Source: Thioclava pacifica DSM 10166 (lineage in GTDB: Bacteria > Pseudomonadota > Alphaproteobacteria > Rhodobacterales > Rhodobacteraceae). Taken from it: a stretch of 64,000 nt of DNA. Position numbers and translations under genes: made by a program. Under the pieces are notes generated by a model. That model saw nothing but the letters and a program-made list of their open reading frames with translations. It had not been told where the DNA came from and made no database searches. Location: positions 124,001-188,000 of the forward strand of contig NZ_AUND01000023.1 in NCBI RefSeq assembly GCF_000714535.1, given 5' to 3'. Positions 54,748 through 63,847 of the stretch are shown piece by piece (the first letter of the stretch is position 1; every line of letters starts with the position of its first letter).

Positions 54748-56829
54748 TTATTCCGCCGCGCCATAGGCAGCATAGCTGCCATAACGAAGCTCGGAACTGT
54801 CCTGCGCATAGCGGCGCATCTTGGCCATGTCGACCTGCGTCAGCACCAGCCCCGTCACGGGCCGGTGTACCGTCTCGAACATGCGCAGCGCTTCCTCGAG
54901 CTGTCCCTGCGTGGTGGCGTTCCAGCGCACCGCGAAGAGAACCGCATCGGCTGCCTGCGCCTGGATGCGGGCGTCGGGAACGATGAGTACCGGAGGCGTG
55001 TCGATGATGACATGGTCGTAATGGCGCCGGGCCTCCTCGAGGAAATGGCGATAGGCCGCAGAGGCGAAGAGATCGGCGCCATTGGCTGCGCTCTCCTCGC
55101 CGATCAACAGGGACAGCCCGCTTTCGGGATCGTTCTGCACAGCCTCGTCCAACTCCACTTGACCCGAGAGGACCGAGGCGAGCCCCGCCCCGCCTGCCAG
55201 GCCAGGAAAGTAGTCGCTCAGGGTGCGGCGGCGCAGATCTCCCTCGACGAGCAGGACCGCCTTGCCCGAGGCGGCGAGGTTCACCGCCAGCGCGATCGCC
55301 GTGGTGGTCTTTCCTTCGCCGGGCAATGCCGAGGTGGTCAGGATTACGCGCGGCGGCGCATCGACATTGGCGAGCATGAGCGAAGTGCGCAGGTTGCGCA
55401 CTGCTTCCATCGCGGGTGCGCCGGGGGCGTCGAGCAGGAAGCGTAGCATCTCGGGGCGGGTGCGGGCGCGCAGTAGCGGGATCTGCCCCATTACCAGAGT
55501 GTCGCTTGCAGCCTCCAGCTCGCGCGCGGTGCGGAAGGCGGTGTTGCGCAATTCGCGGGCGGCGATGAGCGCGATCCCCACGACGATCCCGAGGGCCGCG
55601 GCAAGCCCGATCACCAGCCCCTTTCGCGGGCTCGCGGGGGCGTCGGGGATCACCGCTTGCGAGAGGATGCGCGCATCCGCCTGCTGGATGCCGTTTTGCG
55701 CCGAGGTCTCCTTGAGCCGATTGAGGAAGAATTCGTAGAGCATCCGGCTCGCCTCGGCTTCACGCGAGAGCTGTTGCAGCTCGATCATGTCCTCGCCCTG
55801 ACGCGAGATCTGGCCCTGAAGCGCCACGTCCGAGGTTTCGAGCGCCGCGATCTGATCCTCGGCGCGCAGCAGGTCGGTTTCGGCCTGCGCGACAAGAGTG
55901 GTGAAACGGGCATCGAAAGCGGCCCGGTCGTCGGGCGCGATCCGATTGAGCGTGGGATCGGCGGCGGCGGCGCGCTTGTCCTCCGGGCTCGCGGCTTCGC
56001 TCAGCGCGCGCAGATAGGTTTCGCGGGCATCGCGTTCCTGCCGCATTCGGGTCAGCCGTTCGCGGATGTCCTTGAGTTGAACCTCGAGCGCAGCGAGGGC
56101 CGTGGGCGAGATCAGCGGGCTTTGGGTGTTGAAGGCCTTCACCCGCCCCTCGGCGGTCTCCAGTTCCTGTTTGAGTGTCCCGACCCGTTCGGTCAGCCAG
56201 CTCGTCGCGGTCTCCGTTGCCTCGAACTTCACCTCGATCTGGTTGCGGATGTAGAGGTTGGCGATCGTGTCCGCGATCCGCGCCGCCTTCGCGGGATCTT
56301 CCGAGGTGACGGCGATCTCGAAGACATAGCTGGAGGGCAGGTTGCGCACCTTCAGCGCCTCGATCAGCGCGGTCGTGGTCGCATCGCGGATTTGCTGCGC
56401 CGACGGGGCGGGCGGCGCGGAACGCAGGAGCGAGAGAGCCCGATCTAGAAGCGAGGGCGGTGCAAGGCGGGTGTTGAACTCGGGATCCTGCACCAGATCG
56501 AGCGTCCCGACGACCCGGTTGAGCAGGCCGCGCGAGCGCAGCACCTCGACCTCGCTGTTAAGCTCATCCGCATCGCCGCGAAGCCCGTCGACCACACCGT
56601 TGAAATCGACGACTTCGCTGCGATGCGTCTCGAGGATCACCGTCGCGCGCGCCACGTAGCTCGGGGTGGCGAGCATGGCGAGATAAAGCGCTGCCGCGGC
56701 CAGTGCGAGAATGAGCGTCACAAGGATCACCCGCCAGCCGCGCCCGAGCATCGTCAGCGTCACAAGCGGATCGACGGTCTCGGTCTCGAAGCGGGAGGGG
56801 CGGCTCGTTGAGCCGGAGGCGCGAGGCAT
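54748..56829 (-). CDS. Polysaccharide co-polymerase and tyrosine autokinase (Wzc/ExoP type)
   Basis: 693 residues from ATG 56829. N-terminal membrane helix at about residues 30-52, a Wzz domain with long coiled coils (SWLTERVGTLKQELETAEGR) to about residue 420, and a second membrane helix around 440. The cytoplasmic kinase has Walker A PGEGKTTTAIALA, Walker A' VLLVEGDLRRRTL and VIIDTPPVLIVPD. Four tyrosines near the C-terminus (RYAQ, RYGSYAAYG) form the autophosphorylated cluster. It controls chain length with the Wza-like exporter. No cognate phosphatase is in the window. Confidence 0.93.
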   Translation of the reverse strand: MPRASGSTSRPSRFETETVDPLVTLTMLGRGWRVILVTLILALAAAALYLAMLATPSYVARATVILETHRSEVVDFNGVVDGLRGDADELNSEVEVLRSRGLLNRVVGTLDLVQDPEFNTRLAPPSLLDRALSLLRSAPPAPSAQQIRDATTTALIEALKVRNLPSSYVFEIAVTSEDPAKAARIADTIANLYIRNQIEVKFEATETATSWLTERVGTLKQELETAEGRVKAFNTQSPLISPTALAALEVQLKDIRERLTRMRQERDARETYLRALSEAASPEDKRAAAADPTLNRIAPDDRAAFDARFTTLVAQAETDLLRAEDQIAALETSDVALQGQISRQGEDMIELQQLSREAEASRMLYEFFLNRLKETSAQNGIQQADARILSQAVIPDAPASPRKGLVIGLAAALGIVVGIALIAARELRNTAFRTARELEAASDTLVMGQIPLLRARTRPEMLRFLLDAPGAPAMEAVRNLRTSLMLANVDAPPRVILTTSALPGEGKTTTAIALAVNLAASGKAVLLVEGDLRRRTLSDYFPGLAGGAGLASVLSGQVELDEAVQNDPESGLSLLIGEESAANGADLFASAAYRHFLEEARRHYDHVIIDTPPVLIVPDARIQAQAADAVLFAVRWNATTQGQLEEALRMFETVHRPVTGLVLTQVDMAKMRRYAQDSSELRYGSYAAYGAAE

Positions 56830-57043
56830 CTGAAACTTCTTCAACGGGGTCTCCGCGCGGCAATGGATTCGAAAATGGCGCAACCAAAAACAGAAAATCA
56901 ATCAGCGCCACAACTTATAGTTGACCGACTCGCAGAATTTCGCAATGGATAAACAACTTGTGAACGGAGCGATCGGGGACAGACCGCGCCGTGCACGGGT
57001 CTCGCTACCGTGGGGCAGGGGTGTTCTGGGCGAGGAGAGGCTG

Positions 57044-57739
57044 ATGAGCACCTTCGATGTGCAAGGCTTCTATTCTCAGGATGCGATCCCGGTTCCGCCG
57101 GGGCTGGCCGCACCAGGCGGCTGGCGTCCTGTTTATTTCCGTAGTGGCAAACGTCTTTTCGACCTGATCGGCGTGCTCTTGCTCGCACCGGTGGCGTTGC
57201 CGCTGATCGGGCTGATCTGGCTCGCGGTGCGGCGCGACGGGGGAGCGGGGTTTTACGCCCACCCCCGGGTCGGGCGCGGCGGGCGGAGTTTCCGGTGCTG
57301 GAAGCTGCGCACAATGGTACCCGACGCCGAGGCGCGTCTGGAAGCCCATCTCGGGCAGGATCCGGCGGCGGCGGCGCAATGGCAAAACGCGCGCAAGCTC
57401 GACAACGATCCGCGCGTGACACGGTTGGGCCGTTTCCTGCGTACCTCAAGCCTCGATGAACTGCCCCAGCTCTGGAATGTGTGGCGCGGCGAGATGAGCC
57501 TCGTGGGGCCGCGCCCCGTGACGCATGAGGAGCTTGGGTTCTACGGCCGGTTCCGCCCCGTCTACGAGGTTCAGCGCCCTGGATTGACCGGGCTCTGGCA
57601 GGTCTCGGGGCGCAACGCGGTCTCCTACGAGGCACGGGTCGCCTTCGATGTCTGGTATTTCATGCGCTGCTCGCTGCTGCACGATCTGGGGATTTTGTTG
57701 CGCACGGTCGCGGTGGTGCTGGCGCGCACGGGGCAGTGA
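57044..57739 (+). CDS. Initiating sugar transferase (bacterial sugar transferase, ExoY/WbaP C-terminal type)
   Basis: 231 residues from ATG 57044 after GGAGAGG; upstream in-frame codons look like leader. One membrane helix at about residues 38-60 (FDLIGVLLLAPVALPLIGLI) is followed by the catalytic domain: KLRTMVPDAE, DELPQLWNVWRGEMSLVGPR and RPGLTGLWQVSGRN. Such enzymes attach the first sugar phosphate to undecaprenyl phosphate and begin repeat-unit assembly. It is divergent from the co-polymerase gene and begins the plus-strand operon. Confidence 0.92.
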   Translation: MSTFDVQGFYSQDAIPVPPGLAAPGGWRPVYFRSGKRLFDLIGVLLLAPVALPLIGLIWLAVRRDGGAGFYAHPRVGRGGRSFRCWKLRTMVPDAEARLEAHLGQDPAAAAQWQNARKLDNDPRVTRLGRFLRTSSLDELPQLWNVWRGEMSLVGPRPVTHEELGFYGRFRPVYEVQRPGLTGLWQVSGRNAVSYEARVAFDVWYFMRCSLLHDLGILLRTVAVVLARTGQ

Positions 57740-57799
57740 ACGGGGCAGTGAGCGCGCCAGCGCAGGTCAAAAATATAAAAACGAATGAGGCAAGGGCAG

Positions 57800-59167
57800 A
57801 TGCGGGATTGGAAAACGGAGTTGTGGCGGGGGCCGACGCTGGCCCTCGTTCTGATGCTGTCAGGCTGTGGCGTCGTCTATAACAAGAGTGCGGTCGTGCC
57901 GGGGCAAAGCGCGCAAGGTGATGTGACCGTGCGCGAGATCACCCCGCAAGCGGTGCTCGAGGCCAACGGCGCGGGCTATTCGCCGCGCGCGCTGCCCGCC
58001 TATTTCGTGCAAAGCGCGGGGAGCGAAGGGCTGCGGGGCGCGGGTGCAGCGCCCGCTCCAGCAATCGATCGGCCCGCGCGCCCGGTGCAGCTTGTGACGA
58101 TCCTGCCGCCGCCGGTCACCTCCGACAGCTACCGGATCGGGGTTGGTGACGTGGTGCTGCTCGCCACGCCGAAGACCGGGTCGAGCGTCGAGGAACTCTC
58201 GGGGCTGCTCGCGGCGCAGAACGCGCGGCAGGGCTACACCGTGCAGGATGACGGCACGATTTCGATCCCCGGTATCGGGCGCGTCGAGATCTCGGGCATG
58301 ACGATTGAGGAGGCTGAGGCTGCACTCTTCCGCCAGTTCCTCGACAAGAATGCGAACCCGAATTTCTCGGTCGAACTGGCGGAGTTCCACTCGCAGAAAG
58401 TGACCATCGGGGGCGCGGTCGCAGATCCCGGCGTGATCGCGATCGGTCTGAGCCCACTCTTTCTCGATGAGGCGCTGGCAGAGCGCGGCGGGTTGCGCGG
58501 CGCCGATCCCGATTATGCGCTGGTTCGGATCTTCCGCTCGGGCAAGCTTTACCAGATCCCGCTCGTCGATCTCTTCAAGCGCTCGGGTGCACAGAGAATC
58601 CGGCTCGCACCGGGCGACAGTGTTTTTGTTGGTTCGGAATACGATCTCGATAAGGCGGCAGCCTATTTCGAGCAGCAGCTCAAGCTTGGCGGGTTCCGGG
58701 AGAGCGAGACGAAGATGCTCGCGACGCAGATCGAGTTGCGCCGCGCCGCGTTGAAAGAGAAACGCGACAGCTTCGCCGCGCGGCTGGAGTTGGGCGCGGA
58801 GAAGCGTGACTATGTCTATATTGCGGGCGAACTGCCGAAACAGAGCCGCTATGCGCTCCCCTTCGGCCAGACCGCTTCGCTTGCCGATGCGTTGTTCGAC
58901 GAGGCGGGCGGGATCTTCACTCAGACCGCCGACCCACGCCAGATCTACGTGCTGCGGGCCGCAGAGGAGCGCGAGTCGCGAGGGCAGGTCACCGCCTGGC
59001 ATCTCGATGCGGGCAATGCGGCGGGGCTCTTGCTCGCGACCCGGTTCGAGCTGCGCCCGAATGACGTGGTCTTCGTCGCGGCGCAGAAGGTCACGCATTG
59101 GAGCAACGTGGTCAACGCGATCATGCCGCGGATGCTGAGCGCCTCGATCAGCAAGACGGCGGAGTGA
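57800..59167 (+). CDS. Polysaccharide export lipoprotein (Wza-like)
   Basis: 455 residues from ATG 57800, with GAGG and AAGGG upstream; ATG 57785 is also possible. The signal peptide ends in LSGCG, a lipobox with the cysteine at about residue 24. A poly-export domain (SYRIGVGDVVLLATPKTGSS) is followed by SLBB-type domains (VTIGGAVADPGVIAI and IAGELPKQSRYALPF). It probably forms the outer-membrane channel for the polymer and pairs with the Wzc-like protein. Confidence 0.91.
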   Translation: MRDWKTELWRGPTLALVLMLSGCGVVYNKSAVVPGQSAQGDVTVREITPQAVLEANGAGYSPRALPAYFVQSAGSEGLRGAGAAPAPAIDRPARPVQLVTILPPPVTSDSYRIGVGDVVLLATPKTGSSVEELSGLLAAQNARQGYTVQDDGTISIPGIGRVEISGMTIEEAEAALFRQFLDKNANPNFSVELAEFHSQKVTIGGAVADPGVIAIGLSPLFLDEALAERGGLRGADPDYALVRIFRSGKLYQIPLVDLFKRSGAQRIRLAPGDSVFVGSEYDLDKAAAYFEQQLKLGGFRESETKMLATQIELRRAALKEKRDSFAARLELGAEKRDYVYIAGELPKQSRYALPFGQTASLADALFDEAGGIFTQTADPRQIYVLRAAEERESRGQVTAWHLDAGNAAGLLLATRFELRPNDVVFVAAQKVTHWSNVVNAIMPRMLSASISKTAE

Positions 59168-59169
59168 GC

Positions 59170-60441
59170 GTGGCGGCGCGGTCGTCCCTCTCCCTCCCGG
59201 CGCCGATGAACTCGATCCGCGCGGATCTTGGCTGGTCGCTGCTGGGGCAGGGGATGTTCCTTCTGGCGCAGGCCGGGCTGGTCGTAGCGCTGGCGCGGCT
59301 GGCGCCGCTCGAAGATGTCGGGCGCTATGGCATCGCGGTGTCGCTGGCCTCGATCACCTTCCTCGCGGCGGGGCTGGGATTGCGCATGGGTCTTGCGACC
59401 GATCCCGAGGGTCGCGCGCGGTTCGGGGTGTATCTGGGTCTGCGCGGGCTGACGACGGGTGCAGCGCTGGCGGTGATCGCGGTGACGGCACTGGCGCTGG
59501 GTTTGCGCGATCCGGCACTGGGAATGATCCTGGCGATGGTGGCGTTGGCGCGCACAGCCGATGCGCTCAGCGATCTGAGCTATGGCGCCTTCCAGTCGGC
59601 AGGGCGGATGGACCCGGTCGCGCGCTCGCTCGTGCTGCGCGGCCTGGGAGGACTGTCCGTCTTTGTTGCGCTTCTTCTGGCGAGCGGGTCGGTGGCGTTG
59701 GCCGTCGCTGGGCAGGCGGCCGCTTGGGGCGCGGTGGCGCTGGGCCACGATTTGCCACAAGCCGCGCGCTTCGTTCGCATGCGTCCCGATTTCACACGCG
59801 CGCGGCTCTGGGCTTTGCTGCGCGAGGGCCGGGCGCTCGGCCTCGCGATGCTGCTGGGCGAGATCGGAACCGCCGCGCCGCGGTTGATCGTGGGGACGTT
59901 GCTGCCTCTGGCGCTCGCCGGGATCTATACGGCGGTCGGCTATGTGCTGGTGCTCGGCACTGCCTTCGCCGCGGCGCTGAGCCAGGCGATGGCGATGCGA
60001 CTTGCCCGCGCGATAAGTGACGGGTCGGGCACGTTTGGCCCGATGGTGGCGCGCTTTGCCGGATCGCTCGCGGCACTGGGCATCGCGGCGCTGGTGATCG
60101 TTTCGCTCTTTGGCGGTCCGGTTCTCACCCTTGTCTTCGGGCCCTCCTTCGTGACCGAGACACGGCTGCTTACCCTCATGACTGCTGTTCTGGCGCTGCG
60201 CCTGCCGATTGCGGCGCTGCAAACCGGGCTTGTCGCTCAGCGCCGCTTTGCCTGCCTGGCGCGGCTCCGGTTCGGGGCGACGCTCGCAATTCTCGCAGGC
60301 ACGGCGACGGGCGCGCAATTCGGCGGTCTCGACGGGGTGGCGCTTGCTCTTCTCGCCGTCTCGGCCGGGCAGTTGCCGCTACTCATCGTGCTGGTCCGGC
60401 CCGCCACCTCTCGCCAGCCAAAGGAGCCTGCCCATGTCTGA
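59170..60441 (+). CDS. Oligosaccharide flippase (Wzx-type)
   Basis: 423 residues from GTG 59170, just after the export-gene stop; GGAG lies nearby, while ATG 59206 lacks a ribosome site. Twelve or more hydrophobic helices with no long loops, starting SLLGQGMFLLAQAGLVVALA, fit the polysaccharide-transporter (MVF/MATE-like) family. It would flip lipid-linked repeat units. It overlaps the next gene by 8 bases. Confidence 0.87.
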   Translation: MAARSSLSLPAPMNSIRADLGWSLLGQGMFLLAQAGLVVALARLAPLEDVGRYGIAVSLASITFLAAGLGLRMGLATDPEGRARFGVYLGLRGLTTGAALAVIAVTALALGLRDPALGMILAMVALARTADALSDLSYGAFQSAGRMDPVARSLVLRGLGGLSVFVALLLASGSVALAVAGQAAAWGAVALGHDLPQAARFVRMRPDFTRARLWALLREGRALGLAMLLGEIGTAAPRLIVGTLLPLALAGIYTAVGYVLVLGTAFAAALSQAMAMRLARAISDGSGTFGPMVARFAGSLAALGIAALVIVSLFGGPVLTLVFGPSFVTETRLLTLMTAVLALRLPIAALQTGLVAQRRFACLARLRFGATLAILAGTATGAQFGGLDGVALALLAVSAGQLPLLIVLVRPATSRQPKEPAHV

Positions 60442-61492
60442 CACTTTCTTTGCCGCGCGCCGCGCCGTGGCGATCCTCGACCCGGCGATCGCCACGCGCA
60501 ATGCGGGCGACGAGATCATTTCGCAGGCCGCCCGCCACTGGATCCGACAGGCCCTGCCGGGGCATTTCCTGACGCATCTGCCGACGCATGAGCGCATGGG
60601 CATCCGCTCGCACCGGCTGATCCGGCAGGCCGACTACGCGATTGTCGGGGGGAGCAATCTGCTGACGTCGCGGCTGCTTTTTGATCGCGGTTGGAGGGTC
60701 GGGCTGCGCGACATGGTGCTGGTCAACAAGCTGGTGCTGCTTGCCGCAGGCTGGCGCGATTACGAGCGCCCGCCCAGTGCGATGACGGCGGCGATGCTAC
60801 GGCGCTTGCTGTCGCGCGACGCGATCCATTCGGTGCGTGACAGTCATACCAAGGAGATGCTCGCGCAGGCCGGGATCGAGAATGTCGAGGTGACGGCTTG
60901 TGTCACGATGTGGGGGCTGGAGCCTGTACGTCTCTCGTGCATCCCGCAGGGTAAGGCCGAGGAAGTCGTCACGACGTTCACCATGCGAAAGCCGTCACCG
61001 GCTGATGCCCGTGTCTTCGATCTGCTCGCGCGCAGCTATCGCAAGGTTCATGTCTGGCCGCAGGGGATCGACGATCTCGACTATGTCGCGCAGCTCACGC
61101 AAGGCCGCGCCGAAATTCTCGCGCCCACGCTCGAGGCTTATGATGCACTTCTCGAAAGCGGGCAGGGGCTCGACTATGTCGGCAACCGGCTGCATGGCGG
61201 CATTCGGGCGCTGCAAAGGGGGCGGCGTGCGCTGATCCTGGCGATCGACAACCGCGCGGCCGAGATCGCCCGTGACACCGGCCTCCCGGTGATCGCGCGC
61301 GACGCGCCCGAGGAAGAGATTGCAGCGCGGATCGCGCAAGAGGCGCCGATGAAGGTCAAACTTCCCCGGACCGCCATCGCGCGCTGGCTCGACCAGTTTT
61401 CCCGCGCAGGCGTAATGCCAGCGACAGAATGGCAAGCGGGATCAGCGTCAGCACGATCTGTTGGGGCGCTCCCGTTCCCACCCCGCCCTTGA
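60434..61492 (+). CDS. Polysaccharide pyruvyl transferase family protein
   Basis: 352 residues from ATG 60434, with AAGGAG upstream and overlap with the flippase gene. Family features: an N-terminal AILDPAIATRNAGDEIISQA, AIVGGSNLLTSRLLF, HSVRDSHTKEMLAQAGIEN and GLDYVGNRLHGGIRAL. These enzymes add pyruvate ketals to sugars, giving acidic groups. The last about 45 codons overlap, tail to tail, the polymerase gene, and the C-terminal 25 residues look low in complexity. Confidence 0.86.
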   Translation: MSDTFFAARRAVAILDPAIATRNAGDEIISQAARHWIRQALPGHFLTHLPTHERMGIRSHRLIRQADYAIVGGSNLLTSRLLFDRGWRVGLRDMVLVNKLVLLAAGWRDYERPPSAMTAAMLRRLLSRDAIHSVRDSHTKEMLAQAGIENVEVTACVTMWGLEPVRLSCIPQGKAEEVVTTFTMRKPSPADARVFDLLARSYRKVHVWPQGIDDLDYVAQLTQGRAEILAPTLEAYDALLESGQGLDYVGNRLHGGIRALQRGRRALILAIDNRAAEIARDTGLPVIARDAPEEEIAARIAQEAPMKVKLPRTAIARWLDQFSRAGVMPATEWQAGSASARSVGALPFPPRP

Positions 61493-62684
61493 GGATCAGG
61501 ATGCCGAGCGCGGGTGCAAGGACCGCGTCCCATGTCCGGCTGCGCACTTGGCCATAGGCGCTGTCGAAAAGTCCCGCGACCGCGCCTGAGAGCGCGGCGC
61601 CGAGAACCACCCCGATCCAGCCGAAATTCACGAACCAGTCGCCGATCACCGTGACCGGCCAGCCATTGACCTTGCCGGGCTCGTAGACCTGCCGGAACCA
61701 GCCGCCGACATTGAAGATCTCGCGCTCGGGCAGAATCTGGCGCGGCACCATGCCGAGAACCCCGTTACGGAAATCGGCGCCGTTGCGCAGTTCGTAGCGG
61801 CTGCCCGCATCCTTGATCGCGAGGCTGAGTGCGTCGAATTCCGCCAGATGCAGGGAGCTCGAGAGGCTGCGCGTCAGGCTGCGTTCGGAATAGGGCGTAC
61901 CGGTGAGAGCTTCGAGCCGGGCCTCGCGCAGATTGCCCATTGCGAAAAGTGCCACGAACAGCACGGCCGCACCGATCAGCACGCGCATTGGCCGCAGCGG
62001 CGCGATCAGCACATGCCAGGACAGCGCGCCCGCGATCAGGATATAGGCGATGTTGCCGCGATTGCCCCAGGCAAAGCTCGCCCCCATCGCGATGAGCATC
62101 AGCGGCCCGTAGTAGATGAGGGCGGAGCGGCGGTGTGCTGTGCTCTCGGCGCGGCGGATTTCCTCGAGCAGACCGTAGAGGCTCAGCATCAGGCTGAGCA
62201 CCGCGAGATGGAGAAAGAGGAAAAGGCCCGACATCTCGCGCGCGACCTTCACCCGGTAAAGGAAAGCGCCAAGCGATCCGGACTGGATCACGAACCCCGC
62301 CGTGATCACGCCTGAGAGCAACGCGAGTCCCGCCGCAAGCAGGCGTACCCGTGCGAGGTCGGGGGCGCTGACCGGACGTGGCAGCAGCGCCGTGCCGATG
62401 CGGGGCAGATAGGCGCGCATCGCCAGTGCGCAGAGGGTGAATAGCCCGATCCAGAGAACCGCGGCGAGCAACGCCGCCGCCGCATCGAGCGCCACATCGT
62501 CAAAGGCATTCGCCGGTTGCGGCACATCCAGACCGGTAAAGAGCATCATCGGGCGGATCAGGAGCAGAGCGCTCAGATAGAGGAGCATCGCCAGCGCGCT
62601 CAGCATGCCAGCGCGATAGAGCAAGGCCAGCCCCGCCAAAGCAGCGATCAGGGTCAAAGCATAAGCCGTCAGAGCGATCGGCAA
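61356..62684 (-). CDS. Putative polysaccharide polymerase (Wzy-like integral membrane protein)
   Basis: 442 residues. The start is TTG 62684, preceded by AAGGAGGG at a 6-base spacing, which makes it convincing. About eleven to twelve hydrophobic helices with a large periplasmic loop (NVGGWFRQVYEPGKVNGWPV) are typical of Wzy proteins, whose sequences are otherwise poorly conserved. It would polymerise repeat units. Its final helix, IVLTLIPLAILSLALRL, lies in the 137-base overlap with the convergent pyruvyl transferase gene. Confidence 0.78.
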   Translation of the reverse strand: MPIALTAYALTLIAALAGLALLYRAGMLSALAMLLYLSALLLIRPMMLFTGLDVPQPANAFDDVALDAAAALLAAVLWIGLFTLCALAMRAYLPRIGTALLPRPVSAPDLARVRLLAAGLALLSGVITAGFVIQSGSLGAFLYRVKVAREMSGLFLFLHLAVLSLMLSLYGLLEEIRRAESTAHRRSALIYYGPLMLIAMGASFAWGNRGNIAYILIAGALSWHVLIAPLRPMRVLIGAAVLFVALFAMGNLREARLEALTGTPYSERSLTRSLSSSLHLAEFDALSLAIKDAGSRYELRNGADFRNGVLGMVPRQILPEREIFNVGGWFRQVYEPGKVNGWPVTVIGDWFVNFGWIGVVLGAALSGAVAGLFDSAYGQVRSRTWDAVLAPALGILILKGGVGTGAPQQIVLTLIPLAILSLALRLRGKTGRASARWRSGEV

Positions 62685-62771
62685 TGTGCGCCCTCCTTTT
62701 GGCCGCGGCTATGCCGGTAATCCTGTGGTGTGGCTCGACGAAATGCAACTATTGCGTGTGTGTGCCATCAG

Positions 62772-62800
62772 AAAACCCCCGCAACGGTTTGCTGCGGGGG
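62772..62800 (-). terminator. Intrinsic terminator after the GhsB-like gene
   Basis: The stem CCCCCGCA / TGCGGGGG (62776-62800) is followed on the minus strand by TTTTC. It separates the head-spike pair from the Wzy-like gene. Confidence 0.82.
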
Positions 62801-62825
62801 CGTCTTGGTCTCTCAGTGGGGCTGC

Positions 62826-63581
62826 CTATCCCGCCGACAATGTGCCCAGATGGGCCGTCAGCGCGTCGAGGGCTTCGGGCGGCTGCTCGGTATCGCAGAT
62901 GACCACGCCATAGATCCGTCCGACGAAACCGGCCATGCCGACCGCGAAGTTGCCGCTCATGTCCGGTGTCATGCTGATGCCGGTCGTGCTTGCGCTCAGC
63001 GCGCCGATACGCATCTGCGCCGCTCCGCCCGCGGTCGAGCTGACCAGCGAGAGCGGCCCCATCTGTGTCACCTGCGCGGGCAAGGTGACCGCAAGTCCGC
63101 GATTGCCCCACCAGGTCTTGACCACCTGTGGCGCATTGGCGTCGAGATAGATCATCGGCTGGCGACCCGAGCCATCTGTCGCCGCCGTGCCGTTGCGTAG
63201 TACCGGCGGGTAGCCGCTGGGATTGGACAGGACCGAGAAGGCCAGACCCACCGTCGCCTCGGTGGAGAAGGGCAGTTGCACCACGCTCAGCGCATCATCG
63301 ATCCCGTCATATTCGAGCCAATGCGTCGTGCCATCGGTGCGATAGAGCGGGCGGCGGGCGTCGATGCTCTGGATCAGGTCGCGCCCGTGACCCGACTTGT
63401 CGCGCATCGCGCCGACCGGATCGCCATCGGCGAGCACCGGCACCGTCATTGCTGCGTCCTGGTACAGCGTCGCGCGATCGGCGGGCTCGTACCATGCGAT
63501 CGGCGCGAGCGCGGCGGGCGACCAGCCCCCCGCGCGCCGTTGCCCCGCTAATGTTAACGTGTCGAAACCGAAGCCCAGCAT
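62826..63581 (-). CDS. Putative GTA head-spike/receptor-binding protein (GhsB-like)
   Basis: 251 residues from ATG 63581, which overlaps the preceding stop by one base (TGATG). The N-terminus MLGFGFDTLTLAGQRRAGGW precedes a beta-rich, LamG-like domain (APIAWYEPADRATLYQD, then GAMRDKSGHGRDLIQ, HWLEYDGIDDAL) typical of phage tail or spike adhesins. It is paired with a spike-base protein gene, as rcc01079-rcc01080 are in Rhodobacter capsulatus, where the second product is the fibre that binds capsule. Direct family membership of this second gene is inferred from the pairing and domain type. Confidence 0.65.
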   Translation of the reverse strand: MLGFGFDTLTLAGQRRAGGWSPAALAPIAWYEPADRATLYQDAAMTVPVLADGDPVGAMRDKSGHGRDLIQSIDARRPLYRTDGTTHWLEYDGIDDALSVVQLPFSTEATVGLAFSVLSNPSGYPPVLRNGTAATDGSGRQPMIYLDANAPQVVKTWWGNRGLAVTLPAQVTQMGPLSLVSSTAGGAAQMRIGALSASTTGISMTPDMSGNFAVGMAGFVGRIYGVVICDTEQPPEALDALTAHLGTLSAG

Positions 63582-63847
63582 CACACCACCGTTAGCGCGT
63601 GGATGCCCGTGGCCGTGGTGCCGGTGGCGAGCACTCGCTCGGCCCCGACCGGCAGGATCACGAAATCGGCGACCGTGACCGTGCGCGCATTGCCCTTCGC
63701 AGTGACGAAGCTCACCACGCCGCCGGTTTCGACATAGAGCGCCACCGCCACCGTCGGCAGGTCGGTCGCGTCATCGGGCGCCACGGGCACGATGTCGAGG
63801 GCCGGGCCCGAGAGGGAAGGCGCGCGGTTGTGGAAAGGATTGGTCAT
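63581..63847 (-). CDS. ghsA: GTA head-spike base protein (GhsA, RCAP_rcc01079 type)
   Basis: 88 residues from ATG 63847 with GGAG upstream. The short all-beta sequence (LDIVPVAPDDATDLPTVAVA, then FVTAKGNARTVTVADFVILP, VGAERVLATGTTATGIHALT) matches the spike-base family named after RCAP_rcc01079, which caps head vertices of RcGTA and related phages. It is translationally coupled to the GhsB-like gene. The capsid genes themselves are not in the window. The remaining 153 bases to the window end hold no gene I can support and likely contain its promoter. Confidence 0.72.
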   Translation of the reverse strand: MTNPFHNRAPSLSGPALDIVPVAPDDATDLPTVAVALYVETGGVVSFVTAKGNARTVTVADFVILPVGAERVLATGTTATGIHALTVV

